Assembly: GCA_947455805.1 (NCBI GenBank)
Contig: CANGSN010000064.1
Coordinates: 1 to 11,116, forward strand
Reading direction: 5' to 3'
DNA length: 11,116 bases
DNA from: Planctomycetota bacterium
GTDB taxonomy: Bacteria; Planctomycetota; UBA1135; UBA2386
Shown here: positions 1 to 7,909 of the stretch, piece after piece
Numbering within the stretch: position 1 is the stretch's first letter
How the letters are laid out: every line of letters begins with the position of its first letter
The notes under the pieces: generated by a model
Told to the model about the DNA's origin: nothing
Database searches by the model: none
The model's input: the letters and a program-made list of their open reading frames with translations, nothing else
Program-made: the position numbers and the translations under genes

Positions 1-1299
1 CGCGCGCGCACGACGCTGCCGCTCGGCTCGGTGCACGTGTCGCCGTTCGTGCAGGACCTCGACCGCGACGGCAAGCTCGACGTGCTGCTGCCGACGCTGA
101 CCGGTGTCTTGCCGTTCCATCAGGAAGCGGCCGGCGACGACGGCGTACCGACGTTCCGTGCGCTCGAAGCGATCGCCGTGCGCGTGCGCGCGCAGGTGAA
201 CGCCGGCGACGGCCGGGGCGAACGCGAACTCGGCGGCGAGCTGGTGGTGCCGCCGATCGACACCGAGGACCTCGACGGCGACGGCAAGCCCGACCTGCTG
301 ACGCGCGAAGGGCAGAAGCACCGCTTCCACCTGCAGGCGAAGGACGGCTCGTTCGCGCCGCCGATCGAGGTCGACCTCGCGCAGTTCGTCGACAGCACGC
401 CGAAGGCGACGACCGAACTCGGCAGCACCGCCGTGCTCGGCGACCGCCAGCTGCTGCAGCGCGGCGACGTCGACGGCGACGGCATCCCCGACCACGTGAT
501 CGCCCACCGCCGCAAGGTGTGGACGTTCGTGTCGAGCAAGCAGGGCCCGCAGTTCGCGAAGGCGCGCACGCAGGCCACCGCCGACGACGTCACCGGCATG
601 CTGCTGGTCGACCTCGACTCGGACCGCCGCGCCGACCTGCTGACGTTCCAGGTGCAACTGCCCGGCGTCGGGGCCTTGCTGCTCGGGCTCGTGCAGTCGA
701 TCGACATCGACGTGAAGGCGGTCGGGCACAAGAGCGAGGCCGACGGCTTCGCGCGCACGCCGACGTGGCGCCGCACGGTGACGCTGCGCATCCCGCCGCT
801 GCTGTCACTGCTGAGCCGCCAGGAAGAACTCGTGCAGCGCTTCACCGACATCGTCGGCAAGGCGCGCCTCGGCGTGCGCGGCGCGTTCGCCGGCGGCGAC
901 GCCCCCGACCTGCTGCTGGTCGGCACCGACGGCAAGGCGCTCGAACTGTTCCCCGACGCCGGCCCGGCGCCGACGCTCGACGGTGCCCGCGGCCGGCGGC
1001 TACTGCGCGAGCTGCTGTTCGACGACCCGGATCCGCTGTTCGACCTCGAACGCCTGTTCAAGCTCGTCTCCGGCCTCGTCGACGAACTGTCGAGCGGCCT
1101 GATCGGCGACGCCAAGGTCGCGACCACGGTGCCGCTGCGCGATCCGGCGAAGTGGCGCCTCGTCGAGTTGCTCGCCGGCCCGCTCGACGAAGTCGCCGGC
1201 GACGACGTGGTCGCGGTCTACGAAGCGGTGCCGGCGGAGGGAGCTGTGCCCAGCGGACCGACGCTGCGCGAGTACGAGCTGGTGCCGCTGCCGCGTTGA
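1..1299 (+). CDS. FG-GAP/VCBS repeat protein, C-terminal part (5' end outside window)
   Basis: The frame is open from the first base to TGA at 1297-1299, and a GTG at 31 is only an internal possible start, so the gene almost certainly begins upstream. Visible are repeated Asp-rich calcium-type motifs of the FG-GAP/VCBS class: DLDRDGKLDVLLP (from 55), DLDGDGKPDLLT (from 268), GDVDGDGIPDHVIAH (from 463), LVDLDSDRRADLLTF (from 604) and a degenerate copy, GDAPDLLLVGTDGK (from 895). In known families such repeats form blades of beta-propellers, usually in exported or surface proteins, with Asp side chains binding calcium. The last third (about 1000-1299) has no clear repeat. The signal peptide would lie outside the window, so export is inferred. 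It converges on the next gene with 19 bp between stops. The substrate or partner cannot be read from the sequence. Confidence 0.8.
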   Translation, partial: RARTTLPLGSVHVSPFVQDLDRDGKLDVLLPTLTGVLPFHQEAAGDDGVPTFRALEAIAVRVRAQVNAGDGRGERELGGELVVPPIDTEDLDGDGKPDLLTREGQKHRFHLQAKDGSFAPPIEVDLAQFVDSTPKATTELGSTAVLGDRQLLQRGDVDGDGIPDHVIAHRRKVWTFVSSKQGPQFAKARTQATADDVTGMLLVDLDSDRRADLLTFQVQLPGVGALLLGLVQSIDIDVKAVGHKSEADGFARTPTWRRTVTLRIPPLLSLLSRQEELVQRFTDIVGKARLGVRGAFAGGDAPDLLLVGTDGKALELFPDAGPAPTLDGARGRRLLRELLFDDPDPLFDLERLFKLVSGLVDELSSGLIGDAKVATTVPLRDPAKWRLVELLAGPLDEVAGDDVVAVYEAVPAEGAVPSGPTLREYELVPLPR

Positions 1300-1318
1300 T
1301 CTCCGCTCGGCGCGTGCC

Positions 1319-2605
1319 TCAGCGATTCTGCAGCGCCCAGAGCTCCGCCTTCTTCACGGCTTCGCGCGCGACCTCCGCCTCGCGATCGGCGAGCGGATCG
1401 AAGCCGAACGTGTCGCCGGCGATCGCCGCCAGTGCCTTCGCCGCGGCGCGCCGCTGCGTCACCACGTCGCTGCGCATGCCCTTCACCACGTCCGCCATCG
1501 CCGCCTTGCCGCGCGCCGTCAGCTGCTGCGCGCACGCGTCGACGTCGGCGTCCTTGCTGGCGGGGCCGAGGTTGGCGAGGTTGACGATGTGGGGCGTGAA
1601 GGGCCCGCTCGGCGTCTTCTGGAACTTGCGCCGCAGGAACAGCACCGCGAACGACGTCGGCACCAGATCGCCGCGACCGTTGCCCTGGTGGCCACCCGGC
1701 ATGCCGTCGGTGGTGCTCTGCCAGCCGCCGCCGGTCAGCTGTTCTTCGAGCAGCATGCCAGCACCCTCGGCGTACCAGTCGACGCGCCCGGCGACCTTCT
1801 CGACGTCGCACAGGATCGCCGCGCGCTCGAGCCCGTAGTGGAAGTAGAAGCTCCAGCGCTCGTGCTTGTCGCCGATCGCCTTGCTGTGCGCGTCGAACCA
1901 GGTCCAGCCGCGGGCGATGCGCTGCGACAGCTTGCCGTCGTTCTTGCCCGACTCGCCGAGCGCTTGCTGGCAGATCGCCAGCACGGCGATGCCGGCGGCG
2001 GTCATCGAGGCGTAGCCGTGGTCGCCGTCGGCGTGCCGCTCCACGTAGCCGAAGCCGCCGTAGCTGTCCTGCTGGTCACCGATCTCGGCGGCGAGCCTGG
2101 CCCAGACGCCGCGGTCGACGTCGACGCCGAGCGCTGCGGCGGCGCGCAGGCCGAGTGCGCCGTACTGCGTGTTGCTGAGGTCCCAGCTGGAGGGCGAACG
2201 TCCGTACTGGAACGCGCCCTGCTTGCTGCGATGCGCCAGCAGGTCGCGACCGTCCTCCTTGCTCAACCGCTCGCGGTCCGGCACCTGCGGGCACGCCTCG
2301 AGCACCAGCAGGCGCAGCGCGAGGTCGTAGGTCTGCGCCGGCCTCGCCTTCGCCAGCTTCTGCAGCGCCTTCGCCATCAGCTTGTCCTCGCACGGCACGC
2401 CGTCGTGCACCGCCGCCAGCGTGATCAGCGCCAACTCGCCGGGTGCACCTTCGTTGGTGGCGGCCGCGAGGTGCGCGAGCAGCGCCGGCCGCGCCTTCTT
2501 CAACGCCGCGTCGACGCGTTGGTGCAGGTCCTTCTGCGCCTCGACAGCGGCTGCGAACCCGACGACGGCGACGACGAAGCGAAGCAATCGGGGCGAAGCG
2601 ACCAT
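1319..2605 (-). CDS. Exported prenyltransferase/squalene-oxidase-like repeat protein
   Basis: A 428-residue protein. I chose the ATG at 2605 rather than the upstream in-frame ATG at 2653 because it places a typical signal peptide at the N-terminus: positive start (MVASPRLLR), hydrophobic core FVVAVVGFAAA, and an AVEA|QK cleavage site after residue 23. The 16 residues added by the upstream start are hydrophilic and would bury it. The mature part has Gly/aromatic blocks of the alpha/alpha-toroid prenyltransferase and squalene-cyclase fold: DSYGGFGYVERHADGDHGYA, ASMTAAGIAVLAIC, TGGGWQSTTDGMPGGHQGNG and VPTSFAVLFLRR. It is much shorter than squalene-hopene cyclase (usually over 600 residues) and I see no DxDD catalytic motif, so it is unlikely to be a cyclase. 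Such toroid proteins are, to my knowledge, common in Planctomycetota with no assigned function. No clear Shine-Dalgarno sequence precedes the ATG. It diverges from the epimerase gene. Confidence 0.75.
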   Translation of the reverse strand: MVASPRLLRFVVAVVGFAAAVEAQKDLHQRVDAALKKARPALLAHLAAATNEGAPGELALITLAAVHDGVPCEDKLMAKALQKLAKARPAQTYDLALRLLVLEACPQVPDRERLSKEDGRDLLAHRSKQGAFQYGRSPSSWDLSNTQYGALGLRAAAALGVDVDRGVWARLAAEIGDQQDSYGGFGYVERHADGDHGYASMTAAGIAVLAICQQALGESGKNDGKLSQRIARGWTWFDAHSKAIGDKHERWSFYFHYGLERAAILCDVEKVAGRVDWYAEGAGMLLEEQLTGGGWQSTTDGMPGGHQGNGRGDLVPTSFAVLFLRRKFQKTPSGPFTPHIVNLANLGPASKDADVDACAQQLTARGKAAMADVVKGMRSDVVTQRRAAAKALAAIAGDTFGFDPLADREAEVAREAVKKAELWALQNR

Positions 2606-2645
2606 GTCGCGGCCATGATAGACGCGAGCTGCATCCGGCCGCGAC
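2606..2645. promoter_or_regulatory. 9-bp inverted repeat in divergent gap
   Basis: GTCGCGGCC at 2606-2614 is exactly repeated in inverse as GGCCGCGAC at 2637-2645, with 22 bases between the arms. It fills most of the 68-bp gap between the divergent genes at 2605 (minus) and 2674 (plus). Such a site could be an operator for both promoters or a hairpin in the minus-strand 5' leader. I cannot identify -35/-10 boxes here. GC-rich DNA produces palindromes by chance, so function is inference. Confidence 0.3.
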
Positions 2646-2673
2646 TCCCCCACGAAGCCGGCCCGCCCACCCC

Positions 2674-3588
2674 ATGCGCATCGCCATCACCGGAGCTTCG
2701 GGATTCGTCGGCCGCGCGGTCGTCACCGCACTGCAGCAGCAAGGCCACGAGGTCGTCAGGCTGGTGCGTTCGCGCGATCCCGCGGCCGGGACGGCGCACT
2801 GGGACGCCGCGACCGGCGCCGTCGACACCGCGGCGCTCGGTGCCATCGACTCGGTCGTGCACCTGGCCGGGGAGAACGTCGCCGGCGGCCGCTGGAGCAA
2901 GGCCCGGAAGCAGCGCATCGCCGACAGCCGCGGCCCGGCGACGCTGGCCCTGTGCCGCACCTTGGCATCCTTGCCGAAGCCGCCGCGCGTGCTGGTCGCG
3001 GCGTCGGCGATCGGCATCTACGGCGATCGCGGCGACGAGGTCCTCGACGAACGGAGCGCGCCCGGCAACGGGTTCCTGGCGGACGTGGCGAAGGCCTGGG
3101 AGGCCGGCGCCGAGCCGCTGCGTGCGTGCGGCACCCGCGTCGTGCACCTGCGCATCCCGATGGTGCTCGATCCGTCGGGCGGCGCCCTGCAGCGCATGCT
3201 GTTGCCGTTCCGCCTCGGTATCGGTGGCCCGCTCGGCAGCGGCCGGCAATGGGTCGGCTGGATCACCCGCCACGACCTCGTGCGCGTGATCACCACGGCG
3301 CTCGCCGACGAACGCTACCGCGGGCCGGTGCTGGCCACGACGCCGACGCCGGTGACCAACCGCGAGTTCGTGCGCGCGCTCGGCAAGGCGCTGCACCGGC
3401 CGGCGTTCCTGCCGGCACCGGCGTTCGCGCTGCGGCTGCTGCTCGGCGAGATGAGCGACCTGCTGCTGTTCAGCCAGCGACCGCGGCCGGGCGTGCTGCC
3501 GGCCAACGGCTTCGTGTTCGACCACGCGCAGATCGACACGGCGTTCGCGGCGATGTTCGCGCGCAGCGAGCGCACTGCGACTTCGTAG
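2674..3588 (+). CDS. TIGR01777-family (SDR39U1-like) NAD(P)-binding epimerase
   Basis: A 304-residue protein, close to the usual length of this family (about 300). The N-terminus is an extended-SDR Rossmann fold with the nucleotide-binding motif TGASGFVG (residues 6-13). Further family hallmarks follow: VVHLAGENVAGGRWSKARKQ (61-80), the SAIGIYGDRGDE block (111-122) with GNGFLADVAKAWE (131-143), HLRIPMVLDPSGGAL (158-172), and WVGWITRHDLVRVI (193-206). The C-terminal tail (about 248-296: PAPAFALRLLLGEMSDLLL, then VLPANGFVF) matches the DUF1731-like end of the family. The classical YxxxK active-site pair is not evident, as is usual for this group, and the physiological substrate is not established. 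I chose the ATG at 2674 because the N-terminus then begins directly with the first beta strand (MRIAITGASG); upstream codons in this frame are Arg-rich and noncoding in style. There is no strong Shine-Dalgarno sequence. Confidence 0.9.
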   Translation: MRIAITGASGFVGRAVVTALQQQGHEVVRLVRSRDPAAGTAHWDAATGAVDTAALGAIDSVVHLAGENVAGGRWSKARKQRIADSRGPATLALCRTLASLPKPPRVLVAASAIGIYGDRGDEVLDERSAPGNGFLADVAKAWEAGAEPLRACGTRVVHLRIPMVLDPSGGALQRMLLPFRLGIGGPLGSGRQWVGWITRHDLVRVITTALADERYRGPVLATTPTPVTNREFVRALGKALHRPAFLPAPAFALRLLLGEMSDLLLFSQRPRPGVLPANGFVFDHAQIDTAFAAMFARSERTATS

Positions 3589-3617
3589 TCGCGGCGATCC
3601 GCGCGGTAACGCCGCGA
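3589..3617 (+). terminator. Candidate hairpin terminator after the epimerase gene
   Basis: TCGCGGC (3589-3595) pairs with GCCGCGA (3611-3617), a 7-bp perfect stem with a 15-base loop that itself contains the palindrome CCGCGCGG. It starts directly after the TAG stop at 3586-3588. There is no T tract, so it is a weak intrinsic-terminator candidate; it could instead be an RNA-stabilising stem or chance in GC-rich DNA. Confidence 0.3.
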
Positions 3618-3634
3618 GCACTGCAGCACGACGC

Positions 3635-3650
3635 CGAGCGGCGCCGCTCG
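3635..3650. other. 16-nt perfect palindrome
   Basis: CGAGCGGCGCCGCTCG is a perfect self-complementary 16-mer in the 231-bp spacer between the epimerase and lipoprotein genes. It could form a cruciform or hairpin acting as a second terminator stem, or be a dimeric protein binding site. The rest of the spacer (3618-3819) shows no recognisable promoter or RNA gene. Confidence 0.3.
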
Positions 3651-3680
3651 CGGCGAAGGCGTGCGGAGCGCCATCGGCGG

Positions 3681-3821
3681 TCACGCAGCGAGGTCGAACA
3701 CCGCGATCTGCGGCGGCGCGACGCGCATCGGGCCGAACGGCACGTGCTTTGGAACGCGCCACCGCCGCCCGGCGAGGGACGTCCAACCCACTGCACGCTC
3801 GGGCGGCGAGAGCCTGCCCAT
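3681..3821 (-). CDS. Doubtful 46-residue antisense small ORF
   Basis: An ATG at 3821-3819 shares the tetranucleotide CATG with the ATG of the lipoprotein gene on the other strand and opens a 46-codon frame ending in TGA at 3681-3683. By hand count, 40 of 46 codons end in G or C, and the translation is less Arg-rich than most shadow frames here, ending VPKHVPFGPMRVAPPQIAVF. I recognise no family. It fills most of the spacer between the epimerase and the lipoprotein. It could be a small protein, a relic of a longer gene, or chance, because third-position G/C bias is easily mimicked in this DNA. Only conservation would decide. Confidence 0.15.
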   Translation of the reverse strand: MGRLSPPERAVGWTSLAGRRWRVPKHVPFGPMRVAPPQIAVFDLAA

Positions 3822-6800
3822 GAAGACCCCGCTGCCCAGGCCCGCCCACCGCCTCGCCGGTGGTCGCGGGCGTCTCCACCCGTTCGCCCGTTGGCTCGTG
3901 CCGCTGGCGCTCGCTGCTGCGTGTTCGCGCGGCGGGGGCGGCGGGCCCGCACCCGAGCTCGACACCGTGCAGCCCGAGCTGATCGCCGTCGAGTTCGGGC
4001 GCCTGGTCGACGTCTACGGCCTGCGTACGACCGCGGGCGGCACCGTGCTCGCGCTCTACGAACGCGACGTCGTCGTCGGCCTCGGCGTCGACGACCAGCG
4101 CCCGACGACGTCGTCGCTGAGCGACGCCGAGGTGCTCTACGACTTCCTCGCCAACGACCCCGACACGCTGCAGCCGCGCCTGCTGATCCCGCGCGAGATC
4201 GGCAGCGACGAGTTCGCGCGCGCGTTCGCCGACCTCGACGACGACCTGCACGAAGTGGCGCCGATGCGCTTCGGCGAGGCCGGGCCGGGCCTGCCGTACT
4301 CGGTGGTGCCGCGCAACACAGCACTGAGGCTGCGCTTCTCGGCCCCGCTCGGCGTCGACGAGTCGTTCTTCGTCGCGCGCAGCGGCGACGGCCGCGTCGC
4401 CGGCATCGTCAACAACGAGGCGGTGCAGCTGCTGCAGATCGGCGGCGATCCCGAACAAGACGGCAACCTGGCGCCGCTGCCGGTGCGCGTGATCCCGCGC
4501 GAACGCAGCCTCGTGCTCGACCCGGTGCTGCTCGGCAGCGAAGGGCTGCAGTACCAGACCACGAACAACGCCGCCGGCCTGCCCGCGTCGACCAACTCGC
4601 TCGGCGCCAACGTGCGCGTGGCACTCGCCCTCGACGGGCCGCTGGCGATCCCCGGACTGCGCGCCGGCGACACCGGCCCGACCGGGCGCAACAACAGCGC
4701 GCGGCCGTCGATCGTACGCGACTTCCGTTCCGGCAATGCCGAGGACACGTCGGCGGCGATGACCCGCGGCTTCGTGCGCGACCCGCTGCCGCTGCGCCTC
4801 GTCGGCGAGATCCCGATGTTCCTCGAGCGCGTCGACGAAGCGTCCACCGACGCGCAGGAGGTCACGGTGTGGAAGGGCGGCCGCTCGCACGAGCTCGACC
4901 GCGGCGACACGCTGCGCTTCCTGCGCCGCGACGGCACGCTGCTCGGCACCGCCGACGTGATCGCCGATCCGATCGACGACCGCGACGTGCCCGCGGCGCA
5001 GCACGTGCGCGTGCGCATCCGTCGCCTGGACGGGCTCGCCGAACTCGATCCGCGCCAGCAGGCGGGTTACCCGGCCGAGCTCACCGCGCGCGAAGCGTGG
5101 CTGCGCCTCAACGCACCGCGCGTGGTCTGCGTCGCCGAGTTCACCGCCGGCGGCCAGGACGGCCGCGACGATCCGCGCAACTTCGTGACCTTCACGCCCG
5201 GCCCGTTGCCGCTCGCCAACGTACAGCCCGAGCCCAACATGATGCTGTCGCCGTTCGTCAACGCGGTCGTGCGCTTCAACAAGCCGGTCGACCTCGCCAC
5301 CGTGAAGTGGGCCGACACGCTGTTCTTCGCGATGCGCAACCTCGCCGATCCGGTGGCGATCGCCGAGTTCGTCGCGAACGTGCCGAACCAGGCCGGCGGC
5401 CAGGGCATGGACCCGGGCTCGTTCGACCTGGCGAAGTTCCGCACGCCGTTCCTGATCGCCGCGCGCGCACTCGACGAGGACGGCTCGCAGACGTCGGTCC
5501 GGCTGCAGCCCACCGTCGGCTTCTACCTCGACGATGCCATGCGCGATCCAGCACCTGGCACCGAGTTCCCCTACTTCGTGCACCTGATCGCGAACTCGCC
5601 CACCGACGGCGGCGTGCGCGACCTCGCCGGCAACCCGCTCGACCTGCAAGGAACGACCACCGCGCGCTCGGCCAGTGTCGTGGTGCCGTTCACGCTCGAC
5701 ACGCGGCGCAACGGCGACCAGGCGATGCAGCCCGACAACCTCGTGGTGTCGATCGTGCGGCGCTACGCGTCGCGCGACGAGGATCCGCAACCGAGCTACC
5801 TGAAGCCGACGGAAGTGCAGCCGCCGGGCGGGCCGCAGGTGGCCGCGGCGCTGCCGCTCGACGACGTGTTCGGCGGCGTCGTCTACCTGGACGGCCAGCT
5901 GCTGGCGCGCCCGAGCTCGCGCACGCGCGTCGCCGCCGACAACCGCAACGCTCCGACGATCGTGCAGCAGTCGCCGATCGGACAGCCGCCGCAGCCGCTG
6001 GCGATCTGCCCGCAGGCGGTGAGCACGGCCGGCGGCCAGCAGGGTCAGTCGGTCAGCAGCGCGGTGGGCAACCTGGTCGGCATCCCGATCCAGAACCCGA
6101 TGAACCCGAACGGGGCGCGCCTGCAGACCCTGTGGCGCGAGATCGACCTCGGGCTGTCGCGCACCGAACCGTTCGACATGAACCTCGACGTCGAGCGGAT
6201 GTACTGGGCGCCGTTCCTCGGCCGCCCGACGCTGTTCGACGAGTTCGATCGCACCAGCCTGTGGCTCGGCCACTCCGAGTTCCGGCCGGTGCCGTGCGTC
6301 GGCAGCTTCAGCGCCCTGCCGTCGTTCCCGGACTCGGGGCTGCGCGGCACGTTCGGTCGCAACTTCGTGTGGAACCCGGCGCCGAGCGGCGGCAACACCG
6401 TCGAATCGCAGCCGTCGCGGCATCCGTGCTACGTCGACACGCCGATGACCATCGACCCGTCGCAGTTCGTCAAGGAACCGAGCGGCGTGCTCGACTACCT
6501 GCCGCTGCCGCGCTTCCAGAAGCCGTACTTCGTGTTCCGCGACGAGACGGTGATGGAGCAGGGCTGCGACTCGGGCATCGGCACCGACCTGACGCCGACG
6601 TTCGGCAGCGGGCCAGCCGCGGCCTACGCGCCACACATGATCTCGCCGTTCCTGAACGGCATGGGCCGACGTCGCATCGCCGCCGCCGGCGGCATCGAGT
6701 TCGTCAACTCGTACTGGAACGACGCGCCGAACTTCCGCCTCGACAGCCCGAGCGCGCCCGAAGCGCTGACCGGCGGCCTCGTCGGCAGCATCGCCTTGCC

Positions 6801-7767
6801 GCTGCTCGCCGACTTCTGGACCTGGTGCGACTCGGCGTCGCTGCCGGCGGACGCGCCGTACGTGGCGCAAGGCCTCAACGGCTGGCAGACGTCGATCACC
6901 GTGCAGTCGAACGTGCGGCCGTGCTTCCGCGTGTTCAGCGGCGGTCGCCCGAACGGCGCCACGCAGGGCGGCCTTTGCATCGGCATCGGCGATGCTGCCT
7001 GGCAGGTGGCCGCCGGCGGCTGGGCGCCCGGAGCGAGCCCGACCGCACCGTGGGTGCCGACACCGAACGATCCGCTGAAGGGCGACAACACGTTCTTCTG
7101 GGTGATGATGGACTTGGTGCGCCGGCAGACCGTCGCCACCGCGGGCTTCGTCGACCTGCTCGATCCGCACCGCGTCGGGGCCGGCATCGGCGATCCCCGC
7201 CTCGGCCCGTGGTTCCTCGCCGGGGGTCAACCGGCGCTGCCCAACGGCGTGCTGCCGGAGTTCGGCGTCGCCTTCGATCCGCCGCTGGCGCGCCTGCCGT
7301 CGGGCACTTCGGTGACGCCGCAGTTCCGCGGCGCCGACCTCGTCGATCCGCAGCCGTGGTACTGGACCCGCTGGATCTCGCAGCCGAACGCGCTGTTCCC
7401 GGCGCCGACGCAGCAGAACCCGCTGTTCGACCAGACCGCGCGCGCCGACCTGCGGCCGACGGCGGACAACTTCCCGCTCGATCCGCTGAAGGCCGGCGAC
7501 GCCCACATCCGCAAGTGGGACACGCGCGCCGGCAGGAACTGGTGGTCCTACCTCTACAACCGCACGGTGACGCCGTACGTCGAGGATCCGAACCAGCTGA
7601 TGGACGAGGCCTGGCTGGCGAGCCTCGGGGCGCCGGGCCTGCAACCGCGTTCGCTGCGCTACGTGAACTGGCGCTTCCTGATGGCCAACAACGTCGACGC
7701 AGAGCCGCCCACGGCACCGGCGATCGAGACGTTCGCGCTGACCTACCGCTTCGCGCAGCGCCAGTGA
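3820..7767 (+). CDS. Large exported lipoprotein with SbsA-type Ig-like segments, function unknown
   Basis: A 1315-residue protein. From the ATG at 3820 the N-terminus is a lipoprotein signal: basic region to residue 25, hydrophobic core WLVPLALAAA, then Cys35 in an LAAAC lipobox followed by a Gly-rich linker (SRGGGGGP). This favours 3820 over in-frame upstream starts, which add 53 Arg/Gly-rich residues. A weak GCGAGAG lies about 7 bases upstream. Two stretches resemble SbsA/Big_5 Ig-like domains: NTALRLRFSAPLGVDESFFV (from about residue 164) and SPFVNAVVRFNKPVDLATVK (from about 476), the latter region closing with GGVRDLAGNPLDL (about 597-609). In such domains, 'DLAGN' strands typify extracellular adhesin-like or surface proteins. 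The C-terminal half (about 640-1315) is Trp/Pro/Asn-rich, with motifs such as RRIAAAGGIEFVNSYWNDAP and ends TFALTYRFAQRQ; I recognise no domain or active site there. Predicted site is the outer membrane or surface. Function is unknown. Confidence 0.8.
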   Translation: MKTPLPRPAHRLAGGRGRLHPFARWLVPLALAAACSRGGGGGPAPELDTVQPELIAVEFGRLVDVYGLRTTAGGTVLALYERDVVVGLGVDDQRPTTSSLSDAEVLYDFLANDPDTLQPRLLIPREIGSDEFARAFADLDDDLHEVAPMRFGEAGPGLPYSVVPRNTALRLRFSAPLGVDESFFVARSGDGRVAGIVNNEAVQLLQIGGDPEQDGNLAPLPVRVIPRERSLVLDPVLLGSEGLQYQTTNNAAGLPASTNSLGANVRVALALDGPLAIPGLRAGDTGPTGRNNSARPSIVRDFRSGNAEDTSAAMTRGFVRDPLPLRLVGEIPMFLERVDEASTDAQEVTVWKGGRSHELDRGDTLRFLRRDGTLLGTADVIADPIDDRDVPAAQHVRVRIRRLDGLAELDPRQQAGYPAELTAREAWLRLNAPRVVCVAEFTAGGQDGRDDPRNFVTFTPGPLPLANVQPEPNMMLSPFVNAVVRFNKPVDLATVKWADTLFFAMRNLADPVAIAEFVANVPNQAGGQGMDPGSFDLAKFRTPFLIAARALDEDGSQTSVRLQPTVGFYLDDAMRDPAPGTEFPYFVHLIANSPTDGGVRDLAGNPLDLQGTTTARSASVVVPFTLDTRRNGDQAMQPDNLVVSIVRRYASRDEDPQPSYLKPTEVQPPGGPQVAAALPLDDVFGGVVYLDGQLLARPSSRTRVAADNRNAPTIVQQSPIGQPPQPLAICPQAVSTAGGQQGQSVSSAVGNLVGIPIQNPMNPNGARLQTLWREIDLGLSRTEPFDMNLDVERMYWAPFLGRPTLFDEFDRTSLWLGHSEFRPVPCVGSFSALPSFPDSGLRGTFGRNFVWNPAPSGGNTVESQPSRHPCYVDTPMTIDPSQFVKEPSGVLDYLPLPRFQKPYFVFRDETVMEQGCDSGIGTDLTPTFGSGPAAAYAPHMISPFLNGMGRRRIAAAGGIEFVNSYWNDAPNFRLDSPSAPEALTGGLVGSIALPLLADFWTWCDSASLPADAPYVAQGLNGWQTSITVQSNVRPCFRVFSGGRPNGATQGGLCIGIGDAAWQVAAGGWAPGASPTAPWVPTPNDPLKGDNTFFWVMMDLVRRQTVATAGFVDLLDPHRVGAGIGDPRLGPWFLAGGQPALPNGVLPEFGVAFDPPLARLPSGTSVTPQFRGADLVDPQPWYWTRWISQPNALFPAPTQQNPLFDQTARADLRPTADNFPLDPLKAGDAHIRKWDTRAGRNWWSYLYNRTVTPYVEDPNQLMDEAWLASLGAPGLQPRSLRYVNWRFLMANNVDAEPPTAPAIETFALTYRFAQRQ

Positions 7768-7781
7768 CCTTCGGATGAAGT

Positions 7782-7804
7782 TCCGATGCGGTATACGCAT
7801 CGGA
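7782..7804 (+). terminator. Hairpin downstream of the lipoprotein gene
   Basis: TCCGATGCG (7782-7790) and CGCATCGGA (7796-7804) form a 9-bp perfect stem with the loop GTATA, 14 bases after the stop at 7765-7767. A smaller stem, CTTC-GGAT-GAAG (7769-7780), lies between. The position suits a terminator, but no T tract follows (the next bases are CCGCGC). The same palindrome could be an operator for the gene starting at 7910. The remaining spacer to 7909 shows another possible stem (CGTCGC at 7823-7828 with GCGACG at 7843-7848) and no convincing promoter. Confidence 0.4.
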
Positions 7805-7909
7805 CCGCGCCGAGGCAGAATGCGTCGCAGTACGCAGCGAAGGCGACGACCTTTGTGCTTGCGTGGCCGGAGGCGCTCGCTTTGCTCTTCCGCCCGCAAC
7901 TGCGCCACG

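Noticed and set aside
1319..2605. Annotation as squalene-hopene cyclase
   Set aside because: Too short, with a signal peptide and no DxDD motif; only the toroid repeat style is shared.
3661..3819. N-terminal extension of the lipoprotein to an upstream start
   Set aside because: It would place 53 Gly/Arg-rich residues before a good lipoprotein signal peptide and hide the lipobox.
2952..7778. 1608-codon plus-strand frame overlapping the epimerase and lipoprotein genes
   Set aside because: Arg/Pro-rich out-of-frame translation of real genes, with no domain, signal peptide or plausible start.
7775..7909. N-terminal extension of the duplicated-module protein to the ATG at 7775
   Set aside because: The extra 45 residues are Arg-rich, would overlap the hairpin region, and look noncoding; the ATG at 7910 gives a natural protein start.
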